This document shows positions 16,251 to 25,775 of a stretch of 64,000 nt of DNA, piece after piece; within the stretch, counting starts at the first letter, position 1, and each line of letters starts with the position of its first letter. Position numbers and translations under genes: made by a program. The stretch comes from Burkholderia sp. H160 (lineage in GTDB: Bacteria; Pseudomonadota; Gammaproteobacteria; Burkholderiales; Burkholderiaceae), in the NCBI GenBank assembly GCA_000173575.1, contig ABYL01000008.1:1-64000 (forward strand). The letters run 5' to 3'. Below the pieces are notes generated by a model, which saw only the letters and a list, made by a program, of their open reading frames with translations, was not told where the DNA came from and made no database searches.

Positions 16251-18920
16251 ATGTCCAAAGCACTGATCATCGCCGAAAAGCCTTCTGTCGCGAACGACAT
16301 CGCGCGCGCTTTGGGCGGCTTTACCAAGCATGACGAGTACTACGAAAGCGACGACTACGTCCTTTCCTCGGCAGTGGGCCACCTGCTGGAAATTGCCGCG
16401 CCCGACGAATACGAAGTCAAGCGCGGCAAGTGGAGCTTTGCCAACCTGCCCGTCATTCCTCCGCATTTCGATCTGAATCCGATCGCGAAGAGCGAGTCGC
16501 GCCTGAAGGTGCTGACCAAGCTGATGAAGCGAAAGGACATCGACCGCTTGATCAACGCATGCGACGCGGGGCGCGAGGGCGAGCTGATTTTCCGCCTGAT
16601 CGCGCAGCACGCGAAAGCCAAACAGCCGGTGCAACGGCTGTGGCTGCAGTCGATGACGGCCGGCTCGATCCGCGAAGGTTTCGCGCGTCTGCGCAGCGAC
16701 GAAGAGATGCAGCCGCTTGCCGATGCGGCCCGCTGCCGCTCGGAGGCGGACTGGCTCGTCGGCATCAACGGCACGCGCGCGATGACCGCGTTCAACAGCA
16801 AGGGCGGCGGCTTCTTCCTGACCACGGTCGGGCGCGTGCAGACGCCGACGCTGTCGATCGTCGTCGAGCGCGAAGAGAAAATTCGACGCTTCGTGCCGCG
16901 CGACTACTGGGAAGTGAAGGCGGAATTCGTCTGCGCGGGCGGCTTCTACGAAGGCCGCTGGTTCGACCCGAAATTCAAGCGCGACGAATTCGATCCGGAG
17001 AAGCGCGATTCGCGGCTCTGGTCGCTGCCCGCGGCAGAGACGATCGTCGCGGCTTGCCGCGGCCAGCTCGGCACGGTGACCGAGGAGTCGAAACCGTCGA
17101 CGCAGCTGTCACCCGCCCTCTTCGACCTGACCAGCCTGCAGCGTGAAGCCAACGGCCGCTTCGGCTTTTCCGCGAAGAACACGCTGGGTCTGGCTCAGGC
17201 ACTATACGAAAAGCACAAGGTGCTGACCTATCCGCGAACCGACGCGCGCGCGCTGCCGGAAGACTATCTGGACACGGTCAAGCAGACGCTCGGCATGCTC
17301 AAGGAGAGCAACAACTACCTGCCGTTCGCGAAGCAGGTACTCGACAAGGGTTGGGTGAAGCCGAACAAGCGCATCTTCGACAATTCGAAGATCAGCGACC
17401 ACTTCGCAATCATCCCGACGCTGCAGGCGCCGAAGATTCTGTCCGAGCCGGAGCAAAAGCTTTACGACCTCGTCGTGAAGCGCTTCCTCGCCGTGTTCTT
17501 CCCGGCCGCCGAATACCGTGTGACGACACGCATCACCGAGGTGGTCGGCCATCAGTTCAAGACCGAGGGCAAGGTGCTGGTCGAGCCGGGCTGGCTGCAG
17601 GTCTACGGTCGCGAAACCAGCGGCGATGACGCGAACCTCGTGCCGGTCCAGAAGGACGAAAAGGTCAAGACCGACAAGATCGCCGCGCAGCAACTGGTCA
17701 CGAAGCCGCCCGCGCGCTACAACGAAGCGACGCTGCTGTCGGCGATGGAAGGCGCGGGCAAGCTGGTCGAAGACGACGAGTTGCGCGAAGCGATGGCGGC
17801 CAAGGGGCTCGGCACGCCGGCGACGCGCGCGGCGATCATCGAAGGTCTGCTCACCGAAAAATACCTGATCCGCGAAGGCCGCGATCTGATTCCGGCCGCC
17901 AAGGCCTTCCAGCTGATGACGCTGCTGCGCGGCCTCGGCGTGAAGGAACTCACCGCGCCGGAACTGACCGGCGAGTGGGAGTACAAGCTGTCGCAGATGG
18001 AGCGCGGCAACCTGCCGCGCGACGCGTTCATGCAGGAAATCGCGCGCATGACGCAGACGATCGTCAAGCGCGCGAAGGAATACGATTCCGACACGATCCC
18101 GGGCGATTACGCGACGTTGCAGACCCCTTGCCCGAATTGCGGCGGCCAGGTGAAGGAAAACTACCGGCGTTTCGCGTGCTCGAAATGCGAGTTCTCGATC
18201 TCGAAGATTCCGGGTGGCCGTCAGTTCGAGATCGCCGAAGTCGAGGAACTGCTGCAGAACAAGACGATCGGGCCGCTGTCGGGTTTCCGCAGCAAGATGG
18301 GCCGGCCGTTCTCGGCAATCCTGAAACTGTCGCTCGACGACGAGATCAAGAACTACAAGCTCGAGTTCGACTTCGGCCAGGACGCGGGCGGCGAAGACGG
18401 CGAACCGCCCGATTTCTCCGATCAGCAGCCAGTCGGCGCGTGCCCGAAGTGTCAGGGCCGCGTGTTCGAGCACGGCATGAGCTACGTCTGCGAGAATTCG
18501 GTCGCCAGCCCGAAGACGTGTGACTTCCGCTCCGGCAAAGTGATCCTGCAGCAGGAAATCGCCCGCGAACAAATGGCCAAGCTGCTCGAGGAGGGTCGCA
18601 CCGACCTGCTGACGAACTTCAAGTCGTCGCGTACCGGCCGTAACTTCAAGGCGTACCTCGTCAAGCAGAACGACGGCAAGATCGGCTTCGAATTCGAGAA
18701 GAAGGAGCCGGCGGCGGCCAAAACCGCGGCGGCGAAGACTTCGGCCGCTCGCTCGGCGGCGAAGGCGATGCCGGAATCGGACGAAGGCGATACCGCCGTG
18801 GCCGTAAAGGCCGAGCCGGCAGCAAAGAAGGTGGCGGCGAAGAAGGCGCCCGCCGCCAAGACCGCAGCGGCCAAGAAGGCACCGGCGAAGAAAACCGCGG
18901 CGCGTAAAACCGGCTCGTAA
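16251..18920 (+). CDS. topB: DNA topoisomerase III with lysine/alanine-rich tail
   Basis: An 889-residue type IA topoisomerase that decatenates DNA by single-strand passage. The TOPRIM domain starts ALIIAEKPSVANDIARALGG and has the acidic DAGREGELIF (near residue 103). The catalytic Tyr327 is in LTYPRTD. Two zinc-ribbon-like segments follow: CPNCGGQ...CSKC near residue 625, and CPKCQGR...C near 730. The last 75 residues are an H1-like AAKK/KAPAAK tail, unusual compared with E. coli TopB and likely adding non-specific DNA binding. The ATG at 16251 (MSKALII) is the family start. A terminator lies about 115 nt downstream. Confidence 0.92.
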   Translation: MSKALIIAEKPSVANDIARALGGFTKHDEYYESDDYVLSSAVGHLLEIAAPDEYEVKRGKWSFANLPVIPPHFDLNPIAKSESRLKVLTKLMKRKDIDRLINACDAGREGELIFRLIAQHAKAKQPVQRLWLQSMTAGSIREGFARLRSDEEMQPLADAARCRSEADWLVGINGTRAMTAFNSKGGGFFLTTVGRVQTPTLSIVVEREEKIRRFVPRDYWEVKAEFVCAGGFYEGRWFDPKFKRDEFDPEKRDSRLWSLPAAETIVAACRGQLGTVTEESKPSTQLSPALFDLTSLQREANGRFGFSAKNTLGLAQALYEKHKVLTYPRTDARALPEDYLDTVKQTLGMLKESNNYLPFAKQVLDKGWVKPNKRIFDNSKISDHFAIIPTLQAPKILSEPEQKLYDLVVKRFLAVFFPAAEYRVTTRITEVVGHQFKTEGKVLVEPGWLQVYGRETSGDDANLVPVQKDEKVKTDKIAAQQLVTKPPARYNEATLLSAMEGAGKLVEDDELREAMAAKGLGTPATRAAIIEGLLTEKYLIREGRDLIPAAKAFQLMTLLRGLGVKELTAPELTGEWEYKLSQMERGNLPRDAFMQEIARMTQTIVKRAKEYDSDTIPGDYATLQTPCPNCGGQVKENYRRFACSKCEFSISKIPGGRQFEIAEVEELLQNKTIGPLSGFRSKMGRPFSAILKLSLDDEIKNYKLEFDFGQDAGGEDGEPPDFSDQQPVGACPKCQGRVFEHGMSYVCENSVASPKTCDFRSGKVILQQEIAREQMAKLLEEGRTDLLTNFKSSRTGRNFKAYLVKQNDGKIGFEFEKKEPAAAKTAAAKTSAARSAAKAMPESDEGDTAVAVKAEPAAKKVAAKKAPAAKTAAAKKAPAKKTAARKTGS

Positions 18921-19034
18921 GACGGCCCTCGAATCGCCGGCTTGCGGTGTTAGCGGCAGGAGTCGCGTGAGCCGCCAGTCGGTGATCCGTGCATCGGAGG
19001 TCGCGGCTTCGGCCGCACCTGCCCATGAAAATAG

Positions 19035-19064
19035 CGCAGTCACTTCAGGTGACTGCGTTTTTTT
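19035..19064 (+). terminator. Intrinsic terminator after topB
   Basis: A perfect 9-bp stem (CGCAGTCAC at 19035-19043 and complement 19049-19057) with a 5-nt loop is followed by seven T. It lies between topB and the convergent LysR gene. Confidence 0.9.
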
Positions 19065-19105
19065 ATTGCTCGCCCGCAAAGCTGCGGGCTTCGGCATTGA
19101 AAGAT

Positions 19106-20209
19106 TTACAGCGGCGACAACACCGTCGGCCGTGTGCGATTCGTCGACTTCGTCAGCGGCTTTGGTACGGCCGGCGACAGCTCGCTATCGAGCAGCCGCG
19201 AAAGCGGCTCGGCGCCATCGAATGCCTCCGGCGCGCGCGACTCGGCAGACTCGAACGCGGCAGACGTTGCCGGCTGCACCAGACCATCCTTGATCCATTG
19301 CTCGCCAAGCACGCTGTTCGGCGTCTGGTTGAAGTGCTCGACCAGATGGTCGATAAACGTGCGCACCTTGGCCGGCAGGTGACGGCGGCTCGGATACGCA
19401 ATGTTGATCTCGACCTGCGGCAAACGATAATCGCCGAGCAGACGCACGAGCCGGCCACGCGTCATGTCGCGACCGATCAGGTAGCTCGGCAAGATGGCGA
19501 TGCCCATGCCGAGCAGCGCAAACTGCCGCAACATTTCCGTGTTGTTCGCGACGATCACGTTCGACGGCCGCACACGCACTTCGCCTTCCGGCCCGGTGAA
19601 CACGCGCTCGTCGCCCCAGTATTCAGACGGCAGGCTCAGGCACGGATGCTCGAGCAGATGTTCGGGACGTGTCGGTGTACCATGCTTTTCCAGATACGCC
19701 GGCGTCGCGCAAACGGTCATGCAGCCGGTGGTCAGACGCCGGGTAACGATGCTCGCGCTGCGCATTTGCCGCGCGATCACGACGCCGACGTCGAAGCCTT
19801 CCTCGACGAGATCGACCTGACGATCGACCAGCGTGACGTCGGGAATGACTTTCGGATAGCGCTCCGCGTACGTCTGCAGCACGGGCGCGAGGTTATGGAG
19901 CCCGAACACGACGGGCGCGACGATGCGCAGCGTGCCGACGGGTTCGTGATTGCGAGCGACCACCATCTGTTCGACGTCTTCCAGTTCGTCGAGAATCTGA
20001 CGGGCGCGCTCGAGATAGACCTGACCGGATTCGGTCAGCGACAAGCTGCGGGTTGTGCGATTGAGCAGCCGTGTACCAAGACGGCCTTCGAGGTCGGCAA
20101 CGTGACGGGTGGCGACCGCATTGGAAATATCCATCGCGCTCGCGGCGCGCGCAAAACTGCCGAGATCCGCCACCTTGACGAAAACTCGCATCGACTGCAA
20201 ATGATCCAT
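19106..20209 (-). CDS. LysR family transcriptional regulator
   Basis: A 367-residue LysR-type regulator. The N-terminal winged helix reads MRVFVKVADLGSFARAASAM with the HTH segment ATRHVADLEGRLGTRLLNRT. The effector-binding domain occupies about residues 90-300. The C-terminal 60 residues are an extra Pro/Ser-rich extension beyond the usual 300-residue length. The ATG at 20209 (MDHLQSM) gives the standard start. It is not divergent from a neighbour: pckG lies upstream on the same strand behind a terminator, so its target cannot be inferred from position. Confidence 0.9.
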   Translation of the reverse strand: MDHLQSMRVFVKVADLGSFARAASAMDISNAVATRHVADLEGRLGTRLLNRTTRSLSLTESGQVYLERARQILDELEDVEQMVVARNHEPVGTLRIVAPVVFGLHNLAPVLQTYAERYPKVIPDVTLVDRQVDLVEEGFDVGVVIARQMRSASIVTRRLTTGCMTVCATPAYLEKHGTPTRPEHLLEHPCLSLPSEYWGDERVFTGPEGEVRVRPSNVIVANNTEMLRQFALLGMGIAILPSYLIGRDMTRGRLVRLLGDYRLPQVEINIAYPSRRHLPAKVRTFIDHLVEHFNQTPNSVLGEQWIKDGLVQPATSAAFESAESRAPEAFDGAEPLSRLLDSELSPAVPKPLTKSTNRTRPTVLSPL

Positions 20210-20503
20210 AGGACAACTCCCTGCCTGATTACTGCTTCCTGACAATTGGTGAAAACCAGCGAAGCGAGCTTGGAATTCTCCTACGACTCGCAATATCGTG
20301 CAGAAGTTGCCCGCGAAATAGGAAATATTGTCGATTTTGGTACGACTGTGTCGATAAAATCGGGGCCTGACTGCAGATTATTCCCAAAATAAAAACAATC
20401 TGCTGCGCTGCAGCTTACTCTGTCTCTTTTGTTCAAACAGACGTAAAGGTCGTCCGGGCATTGCGGGATCGGAAAAAATCAAAAGTAAACCAAGGGTCCA
20501 AAG
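20210..20503. other. Upstream region of the LysR gene
   Basis: About 290 bases with AT-rich patches (20320-20410 and 20470-20500) between the LysR start and the pckG terminator. It should hold the LysR promoter and an autoregulatory site; I see no gene. Confidence 0.5.
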
Positions 20504-20527
20504 AAAAAGCCGCCCGGGGCGGCTTTT
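20504..20527 (-). terminator. Intrinsic terminator of pckG
   Basis: A GCCGCC/GGCGGC stem (20509-20514 with 20518-20523) is flanked by A-rich and T-rich runs. On the minus strand it ends in TTTTTC, 25 nt past the pckG stop. Confidence 0.85.
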
Positions 20528-20551
20528 CATGCTGAGTGAGTACTCACATGA

Positions 20552-22408
20552 TCAGGCCGTGAGCTTTTCCTCCAGCGCGCGCTTTGCTTCGGTCAGTGCC
20601 GGCGGCAGACCGTGTTGCAGCGTGTCAAAGAGTTCCGCGTGCAGCACGAGTTCGTCGCGCCATGCGGCGGCGTCGACCGAAATCACCTGCTCGAACTGCT
20701 CGCGGGTGAAGTTCAGGCCGCTCCAGTCGATGTCCTCGTAGTGCGGAGAAATGCCGAAAGCATGCTCTTCACCCTGCGCAGTGCCCTCGACGCGGCCGAC
20801 CATCCAGCTCAGCACGCGCATGTTCTCCCCGAAGCCCGGCCACACGAACTTGCCGTCCGCGCCCTTGCGGAACCAGTTCACGCAGAAGATCTTCGGCAGC
20901 TTCGCGCCCAGTTGCTGCAGACGCTCGCCGGTTTTCAGCCAGTGGCTGAAATAGTCGCTCATGTTGTAGCCGCAGAACGGCAGCATCGCGAACGGATCGC
21001 GACGCACCACGCCCTGCTGGCCAGCCGCAGCGGCGGTGGTTTCGGAGCCCATCGTTGCCGCCATGTAGACGCCCTCGACCCAATCGCGCGCTTCGGTGAC
21101 GAGCGGCACGGTCGTCGAGCGGCGGCCGCCGAAGATGAACGCGTCGATCGCGACACCGGCCGGGTTTTCCCAGTCGGCGTCGATCGACGGGCACTGCGAA
21201 GCCGGCGCCGTGAAGCGCGCGTTCGGATGCGCCGCCTTGCGGCCGGTTTCCTTCGCATCGGCAGGCGTCCAGTCCTTGCCTTGCCAGTCGATCAGGTGCG
21301 CCGGCGGCTCGTCGGTCATGCCTTCCCACCAGACGTCGCCGTCGTCGGTCAGCGCGACGTTCGTGAAGATCACGTTTTCCTTGAGCGTGGCGAGCGCGTT
21401 GTAGTTGGTCTTTTCGCTCGTGCCCGGCGCGACACCGAAGTAGCCGGCTTCCGGATTGATCGCATACAGGCGGCCGTCCTTGCCCGGCTTGATCCATGCG
21501 ATGTCGTCGCCGATCGTCGAAATTTTCCAGCCGTTCAGGCCTGCCGGCGGGATCAGCATCGCGAAGTTGGTCTTGCCGCACGCCGACGGGAACGCCGCCG
21601 CCACGTGATGCTTGCGACCTTGCGGCGACGTGACGCCGAGAATCAGCATGTGTTCGGCAAGCCACCCCTCCTGGCGGCCCATCGTCGATGCGATGCGCAG
21701 CGCGAAGCACTTTTTGCCGAGCAGCGCATTGCCGCCATAGCCCGAGCCAAAGCTCCAGATTTCGCGCGATTCAGGGAAATGCACGATGTACTTGGTCTTG
21801 TTGCAAGGCCACGACACGTCCTGCTCGCCCGCCGCAAGCGGAGCGCCGACCGAATGCACGCACGGCACGAACTCGCCGTCCTCGCCGAGCACGTCGTACA
21901 CTTTGCGGCCCATGCGCGTCATGATGCGCATATTGGTCACGACGTACGGGCTGTCGCTCAGCTCGACGCCGATGTGCGCGATCGGCGAGCCGAGCGGGCC
22001 CATTGAGAACGGCACCACGTACATGGTGCGGCCGCGCATCGCGCCGTCGAACAGGCCGTCGAGCGTCGAGCGCATTTCGGCCGGGGCGATCCAGTTGTTG
22101 GTGGGGCCGGCGTCTTCGGCGCGCTGCGAGCAGATGAAGGTACGATCTTCGACGCGCGCGACGTCTGACGGATCGGAGCAGGCGAGATAGGAATTGGGAC
22201 GCTTGGCGGGGTTGAGCTTCTTCAGGGTACCGGTTTCGACCATCTGTGCGCACAGGCGGTCATACTCCTCCTGCGAACCGTCACACCAGACCACTTTTTC
22301 GGGCTTGGTCAGCGCGGCGATGCGTTGGACCCAGTCGATCAATTTGCGGTGTTTGACCCATGTGGGCGCCTCGATAGCGGGCTGCCCTTCGAACGAGGGA
22401 AGATTCAT
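20552..22408 (-). CDS. pckG: Phosphoenolpyruvate carboxykinase (GTP)
   Basis: A 618-residue cytosolic enzyme of gluconeogenesis, converting oxaloacetate and GTP to PEP, CO2 and GDP. The kinase-1a P-loop with the reactive Cys is [13 protein letters not shown] (near residue 275). Further signatures are [19 protein letters not shown] near residue 125, [16 protein letters not shown] near 325, and [14 protein letters not shown] near 425. Length matches the GTP-dependent family, not the ATP-dependent PckA. The start is the ATG at 22408 (MNLPSFEG). It is divergent from a D-2-hydroxyacid dehydrogenase across 387 bases that include a CRP-type palindrome. Confidence 0.96.
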   Translation of the reverse strand: MNLPSFEGQPAIEAPTWVKHRKLIDWVQRIAALTKPEKVVWCDGSQEEYDRLCAQMVETGTLKKLNPAKRPNSYLACSDPSDVARVEDRTFICSQRAEDAGPTNNWIAPAEMRSTLDGLFDGAMRGRTMYVVPFSMGPLGSPIAHIGVELSDSPYVVTNMRIMTRMGRKVYDVLGEDGEFVPCVHSVGAPLAAGEQDVSWPCNKTKYIVHFPESREIWSFGSGYGGNALLGKKCFALRIASTMGRQEGWLAEHMLILGVTSPQGRKHHVAAAFPSACGKTNFAMLIPPAGLNGWKISTIGDDIAWIKPGKDGRLYAINPEAGYFGVAPGTSEKTNYNALATLKENVIFTNVALTDDGDVWWEGMTDEPPAHLIDWQGKDWTPADAKETGRKAAHPNARFTAPASQCPSIDADWENPAGVAIDAFIFGGRRSTTVPLVTEARDWVEGVYMAATMGSETTAAAAGQQGVVRRDPFAMLPFCGYNMSDYFSHWLKTGERLQQLGAKLPKIFCVNWFRKGADGKFVWPGFGENMRVLSWMVGRVEGTAQGEEHAFGISPHYEDIDWSGLNFTREQFEQVISVDAAAWRDELVLHAELFDTLQHGLPPALTEAKRALEEKLTA

Positions 22409-22716
22409 CGACTTGTCTCCGTGTAATAAAGCAATAGAAAAACGGTACAAGCCCGGGGACGCTGCATGCGAGAGGCATTGAATTCATCGCGCCGCCATGT
22501 CGATTCGACTGCCGGCGCACGATTGCGCAGATGGTCCTGGGCCGCACAGCTTGCCGAGCGGAGGCGCACTTCCTACAAGGCTTCTGCAACCTTGTGTAAA
22601 GCGACTTGCCTCAACACGCAACAAACTGCTAAAAACGTTCTCAATTCGCCTTCACGCAGCGCTGCCGTTCTTTTGTGTGCGGCAGCTTCTACGGTAGGGC
22701 AATCAGCCAGACCAAC

Positions 22717-22734
22717 GTGTGACCTAAGTCACAC
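22717..22734. promoter_or_regulatory. CRP/FNR-family binding-site candidate
   Basis: The segment 22718-22733 reads TGTGA-N6-TCACA, a perfect match to the CRP half-sites, extended by one base each side to GTGTGAC/GTCACAC. It is 62 bases before the dehydrogenase start and 309 bases before the pckG start. The rest of 22409-22795 holds no gene. Confidence 0.6.
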
Positions 22735-22795
22735 GCTGGGACAGTGAGCATAACATTCCGTTCGCACCACCGAGGTGCGCCGCAAATTACATACC

Positions 22796-23809
22796 ATGAA
22801 GATTGCCATCCTCGACGATTACCAGGACGCCGTTCGCAAGCTCGACTGCTTTCAATTGCTGGCCGACCATGAAGTCAAAGTTTTCAACAATACCGTGCGT
22901 GGTCTCGGACAACTGGCAAGCCGGCTGGCGGAAGTTGACGCCCTCGTCCTAATTCGCGAACGCACCCGCATCACCTCGCAACTACTCGACAAGTTGCCGC
23001 GTTTGCGCATGATCAGTCAGACCGGCAAGGTGTCGAACCACATCGATCTTGCGGCTTGTACCGAGCGCGGCATCGCCGTGCTGGAGGGCACCGGCTCACC
23101 GGTCGCGCCGGCCGAGCTGACGTGGGCACTCATCATGGCCGCCCAACGGCGCATTCCGCAATACGTGGCAAACCTTAAACAGGGCGCCTGGCAGCAGTCG
23201 GGACTGAAGACGTCGGCGCTTCCGCCGAACTTCGGCCTGGGTCAAGTGCTGCGCGGACAGACGCTCGGGATCTGGGGCTACGGCAAAATCGGCCGCCTGG
23301 TGGCCGGCTATGGCAAGGCGTTTGGCATGAACGTGCTGGTGTGGGGCCGCGAGCATTCGCGCGAAGCCGCTCAGGCCGACGGCTACGGCGTCGCGACGAC
23401 CCGTGAGGAGTTGTTCGAGACCAGCGATGTGCTGTCGCTGCATCTGCGTCTGCACGACGACACACGTGGCATCGTCAAGCAGGACGATCTGATGCGCATG
23501 AAGCCGACCGCGCTGCTCGTGAACACGAGCCGCGCCGAGCTGCTCGAAGAGAACGCGCTGGTGAACGCGCTGTCGCACAACCGTCCGGGGATGGTCGCGA
23601 TCGACGTCTACGAAAGCGAACCGATCCTGCAGGGCTACAGCCTGCTGCGCATGGAAAACGTGATTTGCACGCCGCACATCGGCTATGTAGAACGTGAGAG
23701 TTACGAGCTTTATTTCTCCGCGGCGTTCAAGAACATTCTTGCGTTCGATGCCGGCGATACCACCAGCGCCGCGAATCCGGAAGCCTTGCAAGGCGGGCGT
23801 CGGCGCTGA
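22796..23809 (+). CDS. D-2-hydroxyacid dehydrogenase family protein
   Basis: A 337-residue NAD-dependent dehydrogenase of the D-isomer 2-hydroxyacid family. The NAD-binding motif is LGIWGYGKIGRLVAGYG (near residue 157). The catalytic arginine region reads LLVNTSRAELLEE. The glutamate is in DVYESEPI, and the histidine in CTPHIGYVERE. Such enzymes reduce 2-keto acids or oxidise 3-phosphoglycerate-like substrates; the substrate is unclear. The start at 22796 (MKIAILDDYQD) is typical of the glycerate/phosphoglycerate-like subgroup. Divergent from pckG. Confidence 0.9.
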   Translation: MKIAILDDYQDAVRKLDCFQLLADHEVKVFNNTVRGLGQLASRLAEVDALVLIRERTRITSQLLDKLPRLRMISQTGKVSNHIDLAACTERGIAVLEGTGSPVAPAELTWALIMAAQRRIPQYVANLKQGAWQQSGLKTSALPPNFGLGQVLRGQTLGIWGYGKIGRLVAGYGKAFGMNVLVWGREHSREAAQADGYGVATTREELFETSDVLSLHLRLHDDTRGIVKQDDLMRMKPTALLVNTSRAELLEENALVNALSHNRPGMVAIDVYESEPILQGYSLLRMENVICTPHIGYVERESYELYFSAAFKNILAFDAGDTTSAANPEALQGGRRR

Positions 23810-23861
23810 TTGGCAGGTGAGGCGGCTGGCGGGTCGGGTTTGGCCCGCCGGGCCCCGTCGC

Positions 23862-24740
23862 TCACCGTGCTTCGTGCGCTCCCGCCTCCATCAGCGCAGG
23901 CACGCGTTCAAGGAAGACCTCGCCGTCCGCGCGGCCGAGGTTATAGGCGTGCACCATCTGCGACGGACTCGTGTAATCCCAGCTTGAAATGGGCACCTTG
24001 CGCGACGGCTGCACGTAAAGCCGCTGCTGCACGCCGTGCGGCACGACGAACATCTGCGGCCGCGGATAGAGACGCGTGACCATTACGAGCACGTTACCCG
24101 GCACATCGGCGTCGAGCGCGCCGACCGGGACGTTATCGACCATCCCGCCGTCCAGCACCGGCCGGCCGTTGCGCCGCAGAACCGGCGTGAACGGCGGCGT
24201 ACTCGACGATTGCAGGATCAGGTCCGCAAGCTCGTCGACGCTCGCGCAATCCTGCGCGCGCACGAATTCCGGATGAAAACCGAGCGTCCGACCGAGCGTC
24301 GGATGCAGCGTCTTGCGCACGTATTTTTCGATGTTGTATGCGACCAGCCCCGCCGCGACCGCGCTTCTCGCGCCGAGCCAGCGCGGCAGATGGGATACGC
24401 CGATGCGGATTTCCGGCGCCTGCGCGAGCTTCGAAAACTTGTCGCCGTAGATGTCGAGCAGCGCCTGCCGGTAGATCCTGTAATGCGGAAATACCGACTC
24501 GCCGCGCAGCAGGTTGCCCCAGTAGGCATTGCGCGTGTTGTGGCGCAGCGCTTCTTCGTAGTAGCGCATGACCCAGTCGGAATCGCCGCGCGTGTAAATC
24601 ATGCACGCGGTCGCGGCGCCGGCCGAAATGCCGGTGATCACGCGCGGACGGATGTCGAGCTGCGGCTGCACGACGTCCCAGAAACCCGCCTGCCACCAGC
24701 AGCGGTTACCGCCGCCGGCGAATACGACCTGATCGAACAT
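23862..24740 (-). CDS. Patatin-like phospholipase
   Basis: A 292-residue serine lipid acyl hydrolase with the patatin fold. The oxyanion glycine-rich loop is VVFAGGGNRCWWQAG (residues 5-19), the nucleophile elbow GISAG is at about residues 38-42, and the dyad Asp is in VLDGGMVDN (near 197). There is no signal peptide, so it acts in the cytoplasm or is exported by an unknown route. It converges on the dehydrogenase gene and is followed upstream by a thioesterase on the same strand. Confidence 0.88.
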   Translation of the reverse strand: MFDQVVFAGGGNRCWWQAGFWDVVQPQLDIRPRVITGISAGAATACMIYTRGDSDWVMRYYEEALRHNTRNAYWGNLLRGESVFPHYRIYRQALLDIYGDKFSKLAQAPEIRIGVSHLPRWLGARSAVAAGLVAYNIEKYVRKTLHPTLGRTLGFHPEFVRAQDCASVDELADLILQSSSTPPFTPVLRRNGRPVLDGGMVDNVPVGALDADVPGNVLVMVTRLYPRPQMFVVPHGVQQRLYVQPSRKVPISSWDYTSPSQMVHAYNLGRADGEVFLERVPALMEAGAHEAR

Positions 24741-24815
24741 GCTGCTTTTCCTTGCTTTCCTTGGCTGTTGCTATGGGTACTTTGTGGCACCTGTCCGCTC
24801 GGATCGAGCGGGCAT

Positions 24816-25220
24816 TCACGCCAGCAGTGCGTAAGTCGTGGTGGCTTGAACGGCCATATTGCCGCCTTCGTCGAACAGTTCGACTTCGCCGAACACAAGA
24901 TTGCGGCCCATGCGCAGCACGCGCGCCTTGATCAGCACGTCGCCCTTGCGGACCGCGCGCATGAAGTTGATGTTCAGCGACACCGTGCTCATCGGCTTGA
25001 AGCCGCCGAGCGCGGCGGTAATTGCGACGATCATCGCCGTATCGGCGGCTGCCATGAACACCTGGCCGCTAATCATGCCGCCCGAGTGACGCCACTCGCC
25101 GGAAAACGGCAGACGCAGCGTCGCGCTTTCCTCGTCGACCTTGATCGGCGTCAACGTGAGCGCCCGGACCCATGGCGCGAGGACTCGATCGAGCAACTCG
25201 GTAATCTCTTTGTCATCCAT
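24816..25220 (-). CDS. PaaI-type hotdog thioesterase
   Basis: A 134-residue hotdog-fold protein of the PaaI/YigI-like thioesterase group, hydrolysing acyl-CoA thioesters. The hallmark is GGMISGQVFMAAADTAMIVAI near residues 55-75, followed by TVSLNINFMRAVRKGDVLIKA, the beta strand lining the CoA site. The start at 25220 (MDDKEITELL) excludes 13 unconserved residues. It lies 75 nt upstream of the patatin gene on the same strand and may be co-transcribed, which would fit lipid or acyl-CoA turnover (inference). Confidence 0.85.
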   Translation of the reverse strand: MDDKEITELLDRVLAPWVRALTLTPIKVDEESATLRLPFSGEWRHSGGMISGQVFMAAADTAMIVAITAALGGFKPMSTVSLNINFMRAVRKGDVLIKARVLRMGRNLVFGEVELFDEGGNMAVQATTTYALLA

Positions 25221-25382
25221 GGCATTCCCCGGTCGAAAGCCGCGTGACGCCGCATGCATCGAGGTGTCCGCGACATGATACCGGCAGCGCCGGACGCGTC
25301 GACGTTTTCGGGACGGCGGTTTTGTCGAGGGAAGGCTCGAGCTTCAGCGATGTGATTTTTTTAATAAAACTGCTAAAAGGGC

Positions 25383-25411
25383 TTGGCAATCTCGAAAAGA
25401 TGCTGCATAAT
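25383..25411 (+). promoter_or_regulatory. Sigma-70 promoter of tRNA-Lys
   Basis: TTGGCA at 25383-25388 and CATAAT at 25406-25411 are 17 bp apart, and the -10 box ends 12 bases before the tRNA 5' end. The region is AT-rich. Confidence 0.75.
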
Positions 25412-25423
25412 TTCGCTTCTGTT

Positions 25424-25499
25424 GGGGCGTTAGCTCAGTTGGTAGAGCAGCGGACTCTTAATCCGTAGGTCGAGTGTTCGAGTCACTCACGCCCCACCA
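25424..25499 (+). tRNA. tRNA-Lys (CTT)
   Basis: A 76-nt cloverleaf with encoded CCA. The acceptor stem is GGGGCGT/ACGCCCC, the anticodon loop CTCTTAA gives anticodon CTT, and the T arm contains GAGTG/CACTC around TTCGAGT. Its 3' end is duplicated at 36228-36256, so this gene looks like the integration site of the island downstream. Confidence 0.96.
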
Positions 25500-25545
25500 A
25501 CAAATTCAAGCAAAAAGCCCGGTCACTACGACCGGGCTTTTTGCT
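25472..25545 (+). repeat. Left direct repeat (tRNA-Lys 3' end plus terminator), attL-like
   Basis: The last 28 bases of tRNA-Lys, the following base and the terminator recur at 36228-36301. The first 29 bases match at 28 positions, and the terminator stems match with a few substitutions. This is the pattern left by site-specific insertion into a tRNA gene. Confidence 0.8.
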
Positions 25546-25546
25546 T
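25508..25546 (+). terminator. Intrinsic terminator of tRNA-Lys
   Basis: A 13-bp perfect stem (AAAAAGCCCGGTC and complement) around a 5-nt loop, ending in five T, 9 nt past the CCA. Confidence 0.92.
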
Positions 25547-25775
25547 TCTGGGTGCCGTGTCGCGACCCAACACGACAGTTTCTCTCCCGCCCGACGCCGA
25601 CCGCGCTCACCTCATAGCAATCGCCCAAACCGACTTCTGTCCGAACGCGGACGTTGATGCCCCGTACCGCGCAAAAGCCCTGCCGTCAGACACCAGAAAC
25701 GAGAACGCGATTGGTGAGCCCCCCGACATTCTGAGAAAATGTACCGTTCGCAGCACCACCCTCTCTTCCGAGACT

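Noticed and set aside
17202-19097. 631-codon minus-strand frame inside topB
   Set aside because: Shadow of topB: low-complexity Arg/Leu composition, no start signal, and the plus-strand protein is clearly topoisomerase III.
23828-23849. GGCGGG/CCCGCC hairpin between the dehydrogenase and patatin genes
   Set aside because: Only 6 bp and no T-run on either strand; a weak terminator at best in such GC-rich DNA.
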